Part shown: piece after piece, positions 42,883 to 53,037 of the stretch | Layout: every line of letters starts with the position of its first letter | Numbering within the stretch: the stretch's first letter is position 1 | Assembly (NCBI GenBank): GCA_037176885.1 | Contig: JAWWNJ010000004.1 | Coordinates: 1,984,001 to 2,048,000, forward strand | DNA length: 64,000 nucleotides | Reading direction: 5' to 3' | Origin: Favolaschia claudopus | Taxonomy: Eukaryota > Basidiomycota > Agaricomycetes > Agaricales > Mycenaceae | Notes under the pieces: generated by a model | What the model saw: the letters and a program-made list of their open reading frames with translations, nothing else | Databases searched by the model: none | Told to the model about the DNA's origin: nothing | Position numbers and translations under genes: made by a program

Positions 42883-43921
42883 TCAAATCCACTGCCTGTC
42901 TCCAGCATGGGAGACGAACGCGCCCGACTGCTCCACTGTCCATCTTTCTATCACCTCCAACTGCATCTTGACCGAGACCTCAGGCGAGATCGGGCCCTTG
43001 AAGTCGGGCACATATCTGGCAACCGCAGCCGTCAGCATCTTCATCTCAGCCTCTGTTTCCGGCCCCGCTATTATCAAATCGCATCAGCGAATGTGTACGA
43101 AGCGGAATGAATAAGAAACAAACCAGGCAGCATATCCGTCGCCACCAGTCCAGGACTGATGCAGAGGAAAGTAAAGCCCATGGACTTGTACTGCGCCGCG
43201 TACTTGGCCACGACCATAGTTAACGCGGCTTTCGAAATGGAATAGCTTGCCGCTCCGATGGCTTCCACTTGAACTGTGAGATCGAGATCGGCCAGAGCGC
43301 TGTTGAGACAGACGACTTTCTTGGCTGAGCCATTCTTGAGTAGAGGTAGGAAGGCGTTGGTGGAGTGTACAACCCCGATAGTGTTGGTTCGGAACTTTCG
43401 CAGGCAATGAAAACTAGGCTTGGAACTCTTGAGATAGACTCACGTTGTCGAGCAAATCATGTTCGAGCGCCTCCGGACTTGGACTGAGTAACGGTTAGAC
43501 AACTCCAGCGCATTGACTGCAGCGACATACAAGTTGTCCAGCGTAAATCCAGGATGATTAGTCTTGCCGGCATTGTTGATTAAATAATCTAGCTTGTTGT
43601 TCGTAGCCTTTGCGACCTCGGCCGCTGCAAGCTGGAAATTTTTAAAATCTGCCTTCGATTCGGAAGACTGGCAGCAGACCTGGAGGGCTTTCGCATTCGT
43701 GACGTCCGCCTCTAAGACGACGACGTTGGCTCTCGCCAGCTCGTGTAGCTTGGTGGCGCCTTGTTTATTGCGAACGAGGGCAAAAACAGAGTTCTTGCTG
43801 TCGGCGCTGAGTTGCCTAACAAATTCGAGCTGCGATCACGGTCAGGTACAGAAACGACATGAGTACTTGAAAGACAGACCCCAATGCCTCTCGAAGCACC
43901 AGTGACAACGTAGGATGACAT
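42883..43921 (-). CDS. Short-chain dehydrogenase/reductase, copy B
   Basis: Minus-strand SDR from ATG 43921 (MSSYVVTGASRGIG), with the same intron positions as copy A. Key residues are kept: TGASRGIG, NNAGKTNHPGFTLD, SYSISKAALTMVVAKYAAQY. Differences from copy A include SALADLDLTVQVEAIGAAS in place of SLLGDIDFTVQAEAIGAAS, and a penultimate segment GPETEAEMKMLTAAVARYVP that is a few residues longer. The C-terminus ends SHAGDRQWI with stop at 42883. It should be an active NAD(P)H-dependent reductase. Its own TATA box is at 44,013-44,019. The two genes are transcribed toward each other, with one disordered-protein gene between them. Confidence 0.87.
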
Positions 43922-44012
43922 ATTTGCAAAACTCAGTGAGACTGAATAGTCGGCTGCGCGAGGTTGGGGAGAGTTCAAGACTCAGAGATGTTGAACTGTT
44001 AAGTGGGCGGGA

Positions 44013-44019
44013 TTTTATA
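44013..44019 (-). promoter_or_regulatory. TATA box of SDR copy B
   Basis: On the minus strand CTATAAAATCCC lies about 95 bp upstream of the ATG at 43921, aligned with the TATA box of copy A. Confidence 0.6.
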
Positions 44020-44400
44020 GACGGCTGCTCACGTCATGCTCGAGCATGCAGGCAGACGATCGTATAAAGATCAGGAATACGAATGGCAGAAACGGACTGT
44101 CTGCACATATATGAGGTGGATCGGCGCGTCCGGGACGCCCGAATATTGTATTATTTCTGCGGGAGTCTATTGTCAGCAGGTGAAGCTCGGATCGCCGTAG
44201 CGCGCGTACCAAGACCATCTCTGCCCGCTTGGCGCGTATATAATAGAGTGGAAATGAATCCCGCTTCCTTACAATCAAATTCTGGCGGATCAACCGACCT
44301 TGCAGGACAGAGCAGTCTCGAAGCGGCACCGGATATCCACAGGTCCGCCCAGCGAGGAAATATGGGCAAGCGATCCTGAGGACCACGCCGATCATCCCAT

Positions 44401-45043
44401 TCGTCGAAAGGACTGAGGGCCAATTCCGAATAGAGAGCCTTGCAAGTCTCTGTGCAGCAAACATCGAATAGCATCGAATAGAAAGCAGGCAGTTGGATTG
44501 ATGATTATTATTCGACTTCAAAATGGCTCTACTTGCGGCTCCATAGATGCAAAACGAGCATCCGAAAGCACTATATCACAGCACTAAGCGACCAAAGCAT
44601 ACACGCCGGAGAGCCAGTGAATCGTCGACAGCATTATTAACTTGAAGTTCGAAGCAGAATGAAACAAAATCTCCAGGAAATTTGTCGGTCTGGTTGGACG
44701 TTGGTAGAATTTGAATACATATTACAAATGACAAGTCAGCGGTGGCCGTGGTTGGTGGTTTGATTTCAAGTATAGGAAGACGGCAAGAGCGGCTCATCAA
44801 CAAATGATACCGGCGGCCCGCCGGATAGCTCTCTGCTCTGAACGTCAATGTACCTCTGCATTCCCACTCTTCCTTGTTCATATCTTGCTCTTCTGGGAGT
44901 CCCAATGCTGAGAATCTGGCTTGAATCATTTCCTGGGCCCGGCATCGAAACGGTAACATTCTTTAGTTCGGAAGTTCAGGCACGGCAACGTTTCAAATCA
45001 TTACAATCCTCCGTTGAATTCGACCATGTAGCGTCCTAAATCA
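44401..45043. other. Intergenic interval
   Basis: About 640 bp. A minus frame at 44,576-44,959 (containing RYHLLMSRSCRLPILEIKPP) has no recognisable motif and no convincing gene structure. Confidence 0.3.
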
Positions 45044-45317
45044 CTATCTCGAGCGACACCTCTTCCTCGAAACCATGTCTACACAGCATAAGTCCACATT
45101 CATAGGGTACATCAGGATCATGGGTTGCGCGAAGCGTGCCGGCGCTAGCGTCACAATTTGAGCGGTCTCGAGTTCTCGAGCAAGGTCGTCAAGCTCGAAA
45201 TCTGACGAGGAAGCCTCGTCGTCGGTGTCCTCCGCGATGATTCGAGGTGGTGATTGCGTCGAAGACTTGACCCTCGTCAGTTAACGTTTTGATTCGCAGT
45301 GGCACTCTGCTTACCAT
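45044..45317 (-). CDS. Possible small acidic protein
   Basis: A minus-strand ATG at 45317 is followed at once by GTAAGC. Removing an intron to the AAG acceptor before TCTTCG gives M-SSTQSPPRIIAEDTDDEAS, followed by SDFELDDLARELETAQIVTL, APARFAQPMILMYPMNVDLC, and stop at 45044. The product of about 75 residues combines an acidic Ser-rich start with a hydrophobic end, much like the other small proteins nearby. A start codon that forms its own exon is unusual but possible. Evidence is composition and splice sites only. Confidence 0.35.
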
Positions 45318-45627
45318 TATACTCAGATTAGCGTTAAAAACTTTCGAAAATATGTGGGGTTGTAGGTAGGGGTAGCAACCAGCTCTCTCTCATATTTATC
45401 GTGGACGGGGTTCAAAGCCACTGAAACAAAGGCTTTGGCAACTCTGGCCGTTCCTTGCTTAATCCAGTAGGTGCGCAACAAAGCGACCGCACAATAGCGG
45501 CTGTTCCCGGGCGTGTTGGCCACCGAGCGTTCATGGACAATGCAAAACTTTTGACCATTTCCGAATCAGGCAGAAAGCGTTACAAGCGTAGGCCCAAGCG
45601 TTCGTCTGCCACCCACCTCGGATATGG

Positions 45628-45635
45628 TATAAATA
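45628..45635 (+). promoter_or_regulatory. TATA box of the gene at 45721
   Basis: GGTATAAATAGAGG is a near-perfect TATA box about 90 bp upstream of the ATG. Confidence 0.6.
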
Positions 45636-45720
45636 GAGGACGCGGACACTCTCCTTCCACCACCCAACCTCCTACACAACACCAACTTTCCTCCTCAGCA
45701 CATCTCATTCATTGCACACG

Positions 45721-46454
45721 ATGATGACCGAAATCGCACGCCTCGAGCATATGGACTCTCAACGCTTCGACATCTCGAAAAGCAAAGTACGTCGACCCTC
45801 TTCTAGCACGGAGGCATGGACGATTAACGCGTTCCACAGAAAAATATCAAGGGTCTTGGCCTCTGCATCATTGACGATCGCGACTCCGAGGACGAAACCA
45901 ATTCCTCTCGCAGCAGCTCTCCTCTGCTAAGCACCCCCAACGGCTCCTATGACTTCTTCCCCCGCACACGCGGATACTCCCCCAACTTCACGGACTCTGC
46001 CACCAACACCCGCGAGTCGTCCGTCTCACCTCCCTCCTCCAATTCTTCCATCCCCATGCAGGACGAACTCACCGAGCCGCCCGCGTCCCAGACGGACGTG
46101 ACCTTCCTTGCCACCCCACCGCCCAAGTTCCAGCTCCTCCCTCGCTGCTTCTCGCGGCCTTCCAGCCCCGTCACCTCGCGCCCCAACTCGCCCTTTCGTC
46201 CCATCTCCCCCATCAACTTCAGCGCACTCAACTGCTTCTCGCAACCTGATGCGTTGGAGGAAGAGATCGTGTATATGTGGGACAAGAGGGCACGCGAGCT
46301 TGAAGGACTTGCGGATGTCAAGGTGCAGGTGCACCAGGAGGTGGCAACTGACTCCAAACTTGAGCCAACTCCGGTTGGGATTGAAAAAGTTACTGAACAG
46401 GAGGCTTTCCGCCGACGCGTGCTCGAGCCGACTGCAGTTGTTTCCGCTGCTTGA
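45721..46454 (+). CDS. Small disordered Ser/Pro-rich protein
   Basis: Two exons, 45721-45786 and 45840-46454. Exon 1 encodes MMTEIARLEHMDSQRFDISK. Exon 2 begins KNIKGLGLCIDDRDSEDETN and continues through a long Ser/Pro/Thr-rich stretch (SSRSSSPLLSTPNGSYDFFP, PPPKFQLLPRCFSRPSSPVT). It ends with an ordered helical segment (DALEEEIVYMWDKRARELEG) and VLEPTAVVSAA. About 226 residues. Multiple SP/TP sites suggest phosphorylation. No domain is recognised. The strong TATA box and early intron link it in style, not clearly in homology, to the genes at 14598 and 41546. Confidence 0.7.
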
Positions 46455-46802
46455 ATATTCGGCTCTGCTTTGTTTGCTTGATGAGACAAAACTCGGACTA
46501 ATAGATATCCACTGCTCGTTGTATCCATAGAACTTCCCTTTCCCATCTCACTCTGTTAGCACTAGTTGAACTCTACGTCCTCCCTCGTTTGCTGCATTAT
46601 TTTCTACTCGTTGTATCCCGTATCTCTCCTTACATATCCCAATTAGTTGATTCCCTCGTTCGTGAAACAAAGCTAGGCAACCGCCATTTGCATTCAAGAT
46701 ATTCAAGACAACATGATGCACAACATTCCTAATGTACAGAGAGCAAAATGACAGCATATACATTTTCATCGAGATCGTCCACAAAAATCTCATTCCATCT
46801 TT
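46455..46802. other. Convergent 3' region
   Basis: About 350 bp of T/A-rich sequence between the convergent genes. No gene is supported. Confidence 0.4.
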
Positions 46803-49800
46803 TTAAATCGCCAACTTGCTCGCGAACAACTCTGCAAACTTCTCAGGATCAACATATGTCTTCAGGTTCCTATACACCTCGTCCTGCAGTGCCGCGAGAC
46901 GAACGAGAGCATCCACGCCCAACTTTGCGCCTTCCGCAGGTGAGACAGATTCAGAGCGCGTAGCGAGGGCGAGGTAGGCGGGCGCGAGCCACTCCTTAAT
47001 CTGGTAGCGGTGCCCGAGCACAATTTTGTCGACTGGACCAGCAGTGTCCGCCAGCTGTTTGATCGCAAGGCGGCGGATGTCGTGCATGTCGAATTGGTCT
47101 GCAATAGTGAGCACGGACATCCATTCCTCCGCCGTTTCACATTCGTGCTTCGAGTAATCGCTGTATCAAAATGAATTAGGAAATTTACCTCAGCGACAAG
47201 GTAACGGATAACATACGAAGGATACAAGACGGTCAGGAATCGATCGAAATCCTTTTTCGGGTTCCAGAGATATACGGGACGGTCACTGTACATAGACATC
47301 GACAGATTGCTACGCCCAAAGAGGTAGCGGTGAAGCTTGTACAGCGTGTTTTCGATCTGCAGGGGGGCGTCAACATGACAAGCTGGAATGAAGTGAGAAA
47401 TGTGGCATACAATGATAGCGACATTTCCGTCTTCGAAGAAGAACCGCGGGTGCTTGGGCGCAGACGGTTGAGGCGGTGGAAGGGGATAACCAGGCGCACC
47501 ATATCCGGGGGTCTGGTACGAGTTGAGTGGTGGAACACCGTACTGATCTTGAGGTACCGCAAACGGATCTGGAGCTCCCGCTCCGACGCCAGCTCCAGGA
47601 ATTCCAGACCAAGGCTGTTGTACGGGCTGAGCCCAAGCGGGAGGAGCTGTGGTCGTGGGGTAACTGTTACCCCAAGACCAAACAGGCTGGGTGACGAAAG
47701 GTACAGGAGTCCCAGGCATCGGGGTGTAAGGGACCCCGTTATAAGGCACACCGTTCACAGCTGGAGTGTTTTGAGTCCAAGGCGGTATTGTCTGCGGATA
47801 TGCACTCGGCCAACCGTAGCCAGTCGCAGACGGAGGTACATTAGACGGGATGATGATCGGATGGTGCACAGTGCTGGGGGCCGTCGAGGATGCAACGGAG
47901 GGCGAACGCTGAGCGGGCTGAATAACAATGGCGGGAGGAGCAGGAGCTGCTTGAAGATCACTGCTCGCATGCGAACGACGGGGATCGTTGCTCGGCGTGA
48001 CAATCTGGACGGTAGGAGCAGCTCGGGTAGGGGTTCTCCTTCCATACGACCGAGGAGAGCGAGGACACGGGCTCGGCGTGTGGCTTGCAATGCCGACTGT
48101 GCGAGAGGAGCGCGAACGCGAACGGGGCCTGATTTGGTGAGTAACTCGCGAAGCGGCGAAACCCACTTCAGGCGTCTGAGCAGGCGAGCGAGGCTCGATG
48201 TAATCAGGAGACCTGCTTCGCGAGTAAGATCTGTCTCGACGAGAAATTACTCGGCGAGGGTACCCGCCCCAAGCGACTCTCGCAGGGCTACGACGTCGGG
48301 CACAGTTAATCTGCATATCATGGTCGTGCTGCCTAGGAGTACGCGCGGGGGACCTGCTTCTGCTGAGAGTTCTGGGCAGGGAGGGAGACCGGGACCGAGG
48401 TGGCACGGTACTGGGCTTCGGGCGCGAATATCCCGGGTATGGGTCGACGAGCACAATCCGAGGAGGTGAGCGGGAGCGGGAACGCGAACGCAAACGCGAA
48501 GGCAAGTGTGTCGACTGAGATGCATGATAGCCCCCAGGTGGCAATATCTCGGCATAAATGCCCCGCACAGGTGAGCGCGCAGGTGAATGATGCGTTGCTG
48601 GGCGGTACCAGCTTCGACGTTGCCTACGAAGTTGCGGCGAACGGGAACGAGAACGAGAACGTGTTTGCACAGTCACGGGAGGCGGGACGATGCTAGAGAC
48701 CCGGGAAGGGGAACGGGAGAGCGAACGAGCACGGGAAGAACGAGAACGTGAACGCGGCGGTAGAATGATTGGGGGTTGAGTGCTAGTCTGTGGCCCGCTG
48801 TTCTGGAGCATGATTGTCGACTTTTGGGACAAGTTAGCGGGAGCGCAAACAGCGGGAAACACGAACGCACCTCCACAATACGAGTCGCGGTCCTCATACG
48901 GCGAGGCGAACGAGACCGCGAGCGAGAAAGGGCCCGCGGGCAGCGGATGGGACGAAAGGCCGTCTGCTGGTGCAGATGAGATGAGCTGAGGCGCGAACAA
49001 CAGAAATGTGAACGCACCTGCGGAGGAGGCATCATGATCGTCGTCGGCGGCGCCTGAGGATGAGGTGAGCGGGAGCGCGAACGTACCACCACAGTCCGCG
49101 GTGAACGAGACCGAGACCGAGACCGGTGAGACATCGTCGGGATCGGGATGTACGACTGAGTCGGAGCAACAGGTTTGATGAATTGTGTCCCGTCGGGGAG
49201 TATTACGACCGTCTGATTGAGACTTTAAGGTAAACGATAGCGCGAAATATGGAAACACAATCGCACCTGCCGAGGCGAGTTTGAGCGCGAGCGAGAACGA
49301 GAACGAGAAAGACTCCGCCGGAAAAGCGAGCGCATCTGCGGAGTAGGGATCGGCGGCTGAGGATGAGGTGAGTGGAAGGGCAAAGAATCAAAACACGAAC
49401 GTACAACAGCGGGTACGAGGATCGTTTGCTGAACGGCCACTGGAGGCTGTTCGATGATGACCGTCGGCCGGTACTCAGGCGAACGTGAGCGGGAACGCGA
49501 GCGAGAGATCGGCGGGCGGGCCACAGTCACTGTCTGAGGCTGAACCGGTAACCCAGGGTGTATGATGGGCTGCGGATAGTGTCGCGGAGGTGAGTAGGAA
49601 GGCGACGGAGAGCGGCGACATGAATGGTGATTGAACATTGGCCTTTGGATGATGATCGGCTGGTCCCGCCGAGGTGAACGAGAAGGAGATCGCGAGTGCG
49701 ACCGTTCACTCATGGGCGGTGACGTTCCATAAAGCTCAGGAGTCGCCCGCTGGATGATAATCGGTGTTCGCACAGAAGAGGAGTCCGTATCAGGTGAATG

Positions 49801-50821
49801 CGAGCCCGGGCGCCCAACAGGGACAGGTGGAAACATGGCGTGCATCATTGGCGGGCATTGGCTGCTGCCCGGGATGGAGCCTACTGGAACGATGGAGCCT
49901 GGAGGGAGTTGGACAGGCGGCTGAGGAATAGGACTCGAGGGCTTGGTGGATGGGGAGCGCGAGCTCGCAGCAAGACCCGGAGGGTAGTTCATCATGGGAG
50001 GAGGCGGATAGACGGTGACTGTTCCGCACCAGTTGGTGAACTGATTCGCGCTATATGGTCCATCAGGGATTTGGATTACCGTAGGCGGCGGGCTCGAAGG
50101 CTGCGGTGGATGAGCTACATACGAGAAAACGGACCCCGCACTTGAAGAGCGAGAGCGGTTGGATACTATGGGCTTCGACCGAAGGATACGCGGTGGCGAA
50201 GTCGAAGGTACCGGCGGGCTTACGAGCTCTGTGCGTTCAGTGACTCTACTCAAGGGCCGGGAAGGAGGAGCAGAGCTCAGGCTTTCAGTTAGAGTCCCCG
50301 AAGGAGTCGGCAGGGGAACGGGCTCAATGGAAGGGGCAGCTGACATCCAATGCCCCCACCAACCTGGGGGCGGCGTGTGAGAAAGACCTTGCGCAACAAC
50401 CTGAGGCTGGGCTGTGGTGTTGACAGCCGCGATTTGGCTGGCTTCTGGTTTCGAGACTGAAGCAGCCAGGCTTGGGGGATAACTCAGGACCGGGGGAGTT
50501 GCAGTAGGCAAAGAAGGGTAGCCATAGGCATATCGAAGGTTGCCAAAGTACTGGCCATCTGAGTCGAGAGAGCTGGGAGATCCAAGAACAAGAACCCCTG
50601 AGCTGTGCGAACTGGAACTGGAACGTGAAAGAGGACGACCACGTTCTAGTTCTTCTTGTTGAAGATACGGAGCATAGCGGACCGTCATAGACGATCCATG
50701 GGAGCTGGCTGGCGTTGGCGGCAGTATCATCTCTGGAACTTGTGCTCATGAGCATCGACGGCGCTGACGACAAGACTGAGTCCAACTCACCTTCGTCTGG
50801 GGGACTTGGAGGAAGATACAT
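46803..50821 (-). CDS. Large RS/proline-rich protein with C-terminal BTB domain
   Basis: Minus-strand gene from ATG 50821. Exon 1 MYLPPSPPDE joins through a 59-bp intron to EMILPPTPASSHGSSMTVRY. Exon 2 (about 1.3 kb) encodes a Pro/Ser/Gln-rich region with repeated xxIIIQR motifs (TPIIIQRATPELYG, QPIIIQRPMF) and RS blocks. Several short RS exons follow (SLSRSRSRSRSNSPRQ, MSHRSRSRSRSPRTVV, ALSRSRSRSPRRMRTATRIVE), then a long exon with more than ten RSRSRSP tracts and a Gly/Pro/Tyr-rich part. The C-terminal BTB domain reads KHPRFFFEDGNVAIIV, ENTLYKLHRYLFGRSNLSMS, DFDRFLTVLYPS, ECETAEEWMSVLTIADQFDM, VDKIVLGHRYQIKEWLAPAY, ending LFASKLAI. Total is roughly 1,150 residues. RS domains usually direct proteins to nuclear speckles; their union with a mushroom-type BTB is unusual. 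Exon borders in the repeated part are provisional. Confidence 0.75.
49054..49086 (-). repeat. 33-nt RS block flanked by splice-like ends
   Basis: On the minus strand this block begins GTACGTTCG and ends CACCTCATCCTCAG. It can be translated in frame as VRSRSRSPHPQ or removed as a 33-nt intron without changing frame. A longer relative is at 49,357-49,404. Confidence 0.5.
49357..49404 (-). repeat. 48-nt relative of the RS block, probable intron
   Basis: It has the same first nine bases (GTACGTTCG) and the same 3' end (CTCACCTCATCCTCAG) as the block at 49,054. The middle is T-rich and reads as a typical short intron. Length is a multiple of three without a stop. Confidence 0.5.
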
Positions 50822-52215
50822 GGTGGGCAGAAGCAAGCTGGGTTTGAGAGTGGGTCCAGGTGATAAGGCGCACTTTAGGCGCCCCGATTGGCGCTCGGTT
50901 CAATGCTCGGACCATTGTCCGGCGACGTCAGGCAACGGCGTGCAATTCATCTCACCCCCATTTTAGCGGACGCCACTACAGCTTTTAGCCCCCTTCAAGC
51001 TTATCCTTTCCCACCAGCACCCTATGCGATGCAGACGAGAATGGAAGACTCCCAATAGCTATTGTTGTGGTACAAGCCGATGACTCGACTGGCGATGCGA
51101 AGATGATACGCTTGCGGCTGCGTACGGACTCCGGAGATTATCAGACAGCAAGGCGAGGCGAGGTCACCCTTCACAGCGTTCAGTGTCAATAGATCTCTAG
51201 TAGTAGAAGGTGGCGGTCCAGGCATACTCAGACTCTCCCCAAGATTTCAGATTCTTGACTCGACAAACTCATTCACGATGCAGATTAACACACTACGCTC
51301 AGGCTGCTTAAATCTTGAGCTCGTCGACGTCCTAGTCTCCCAGAGGCAGAGTAGACCAATTCCCTTGAACCTTCGCGTTACTCAGGATATTCTTGTCAGA
51401 TAGGGATCCGTAGCTCGCGAAGGTTGGCTCACTCTCTGAATTTCGTCTGCCTCAGGGAGACTACGACGTCCGGACTCTCCATCAATCTCTCGTCAATCAG
51501 AATCGGTTCCAAAACTCGGGTACTTGGAACGTGGCGAGCTTGGCCGGGGCTGCTGGCGACATAACCTGGCTGGACTTGCACTACTGCAATAAATGATGAA
51601 CTGAAATGGCTTTCCCTCATGTCAGGAAACGGTGAAACGCATAATCCAAATTCCATTTACCAGTTTTCGCCGGAATCACATCATTAATATCTGCTGTATA
51701 TGGGTGCGTACTTGTATGGATTTTATCTATACAGAGCGCAATTTCATTTTACAGGAAAACGTCGAACCTTGAAAGTTTTCTTCAGCGCAAGTGTCAAGGA
51801 TTGGTGCAGAATTCGGCTGAGATAAACTTGAGGTGTCTTGACTCATTCCCAAGCAAAGAGCTTCAAGAGCGCCTTATACCTGCGCGTCCGCCACAACACC
51901 ACTCGCAACGCATAATCAAAAGCGTCCCAGGAGGCAGCGTGCTCTAGCCTCTCAAGTGCCTACGAGCAGCTGTAAGACGAGATGTGTATGGATGGGCCTG
52001 GGATATTGCAGTGCATCGTTCAATTACGGTTCACAGTCGTGATTTTATTTTCTTGCTGGTTTCACTTCGCCATAACACCTCGATTCAACATGCGAAATAA
52101 ATACGAATAACTCATCGTCACATACGTACATTACAGGTCGTCAATATATACTCGTGATACAGTAGCAGTAGGGTCGTTCCAAAATAACCGTCGTGACCAT
52201 ATGTAAACTCGTAAA
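50822..52215. other. Intergenic interval
   Basis: About 1.4 kb that should hold the promoter of the RS-BTB gene and the 3' region of the next minus-strand gene. Only short, motif-free frames are present. Confidence 0.4.
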
Positions 52216-53037
52216 TCAATAAACAATCGAAGGATGCATCCACCCCTGGTTAAACGCACTGAAACACATCAGCTGTGCCGGCGTGCGCTTCGTACCTACG
52301 AGGTGCTGATGTTGCGAACAGACATTGCAGAACATACACTGTCCGTTCAAGTTCTGGGCAGCAGGCGGAACGTGCTTGTGCTCCCTCGACGACGGATGTC
52401 CTCGACTTGAAGTCACCAGGGGCTCGTGCAGTGGAGACTGAAAGCGGACCGAAGGACTACGGACCGGAGTGGGAGCCGAATTTCTCTGTCGTTGTTGAGG
52501 ATATATTGGATTAGAAGCGGGAATAGCATTTTCAGGCACAGTTGGCATGGCACGAAGTGCGGCGGCAGCAGCTGGACGAGTTCGCCGGTGCTGAGTGTGC
52601 TGCTGCTTAGCATTCGCATCCAAGGAGAACATAAGACTTGACGCCGCCGATGATCCAGACCTTCCAGTCTGTCGAAGGCGAGGGGTTGGGTCGGTTTGTT
52701 CTTTGGGGCAAGGCAGGCGGACGGCCCGCGAGTTGTAGTGCATGGGGTTCGATGCAGACTGGGGAGGGAAATGTGGCAATGCAGGATATCGGTCCGGCAG
52801 TGGTACGGGGTGCCTATCCTTCGGCAACGAAGGCAATGGCTTTGAAGTCCAATTCGGTATCGTGTCTATCTTCTGCAGAAAGTCGGGCGATGTATGAAAC
52901 GGACCGGGAACATCTGGACATCTTGGGGCGTTATATCGAGGTTGGTATGTTTTCACTGGCGGATAATTTTCGGAGCCCGTTCTGTTGCCTAGAAAGCCGG
53001 AAGTCAGCTGCTTGCTGAACGAGAGAAAGTCGGTCAT
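52216..53037 (-). CDS. Proline-rich protein with C-terminal cysteine motif
   Basis: Intronless 273-codon frame from ATG 53037 (MTDFLSFSKQLTSGFLGNRT). Most of it is Pro/Ser/Arg/Gln-rich and probably disordered (PSLPKDRHPVPLPDRYPALP, QQHTQHRRTRPAAAAALRAM). The C-terminus carries NLNGQCMFCNVCSQHQHLVG, a Cys-x2-Cys-x2-Cys motif with two nearby histidines and a later cysteine, which could bind zinc. It ends FNQGWMHPSIVY. No known family is recognised. Single-exon structure and coding-like composition support it being real. Confidence 0.6.
   Translation of the reverse strand: MTDFLSFSKQLTSGFLGNRTGSENYPPVKTYQPRYNAPRCPDVPGPFHTSPDFLQKIDTIPNWTSKPLPSLPKDRHPVPLPDRYPALPHFPPQSASNPMHYNSRAVRLPCPKEQTDPTPRLRQTGRSGSSAASSLMFSLDANAKQQHTQHRRTRPAAAAALRAMPTVPENAIPASNPIYPQQRQRNSAPTPVRSPSVRFQSPLHEPLVTSSRGHPSSREHKHVPPAAQNLNGQCMFCNVCSQHQHLVGTKRTPAQLMCFSAFNQGWMHPSIVY

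Larger units (their letters stand above)
42883..44400 (-). repeat. Inverted segmental duplication, right arm
   Basis: Reverse-orientation counterpart of about 38,580-40,070, including the SDR gene and its upstream region up to around 44,400. Identity is visibly higher in exons than in introns, and the promoter blocks are still alignable. Confidence 0.75.

Noticed and set aside
47330..48469. 379-codon plus-strand frame opposite the RS-BTB gene
   Set aside because: Mirror of RS codons on the opposite strand; the sense strand has BTB and RS motifs and spliceable introns.
46862..49258. Single 798-codon frame as the true protein of the RS-BTB gene
   Set aside because: It reads through several introns and leaves the BTB frame before its end; the spliced model recovers the full BTB domain.
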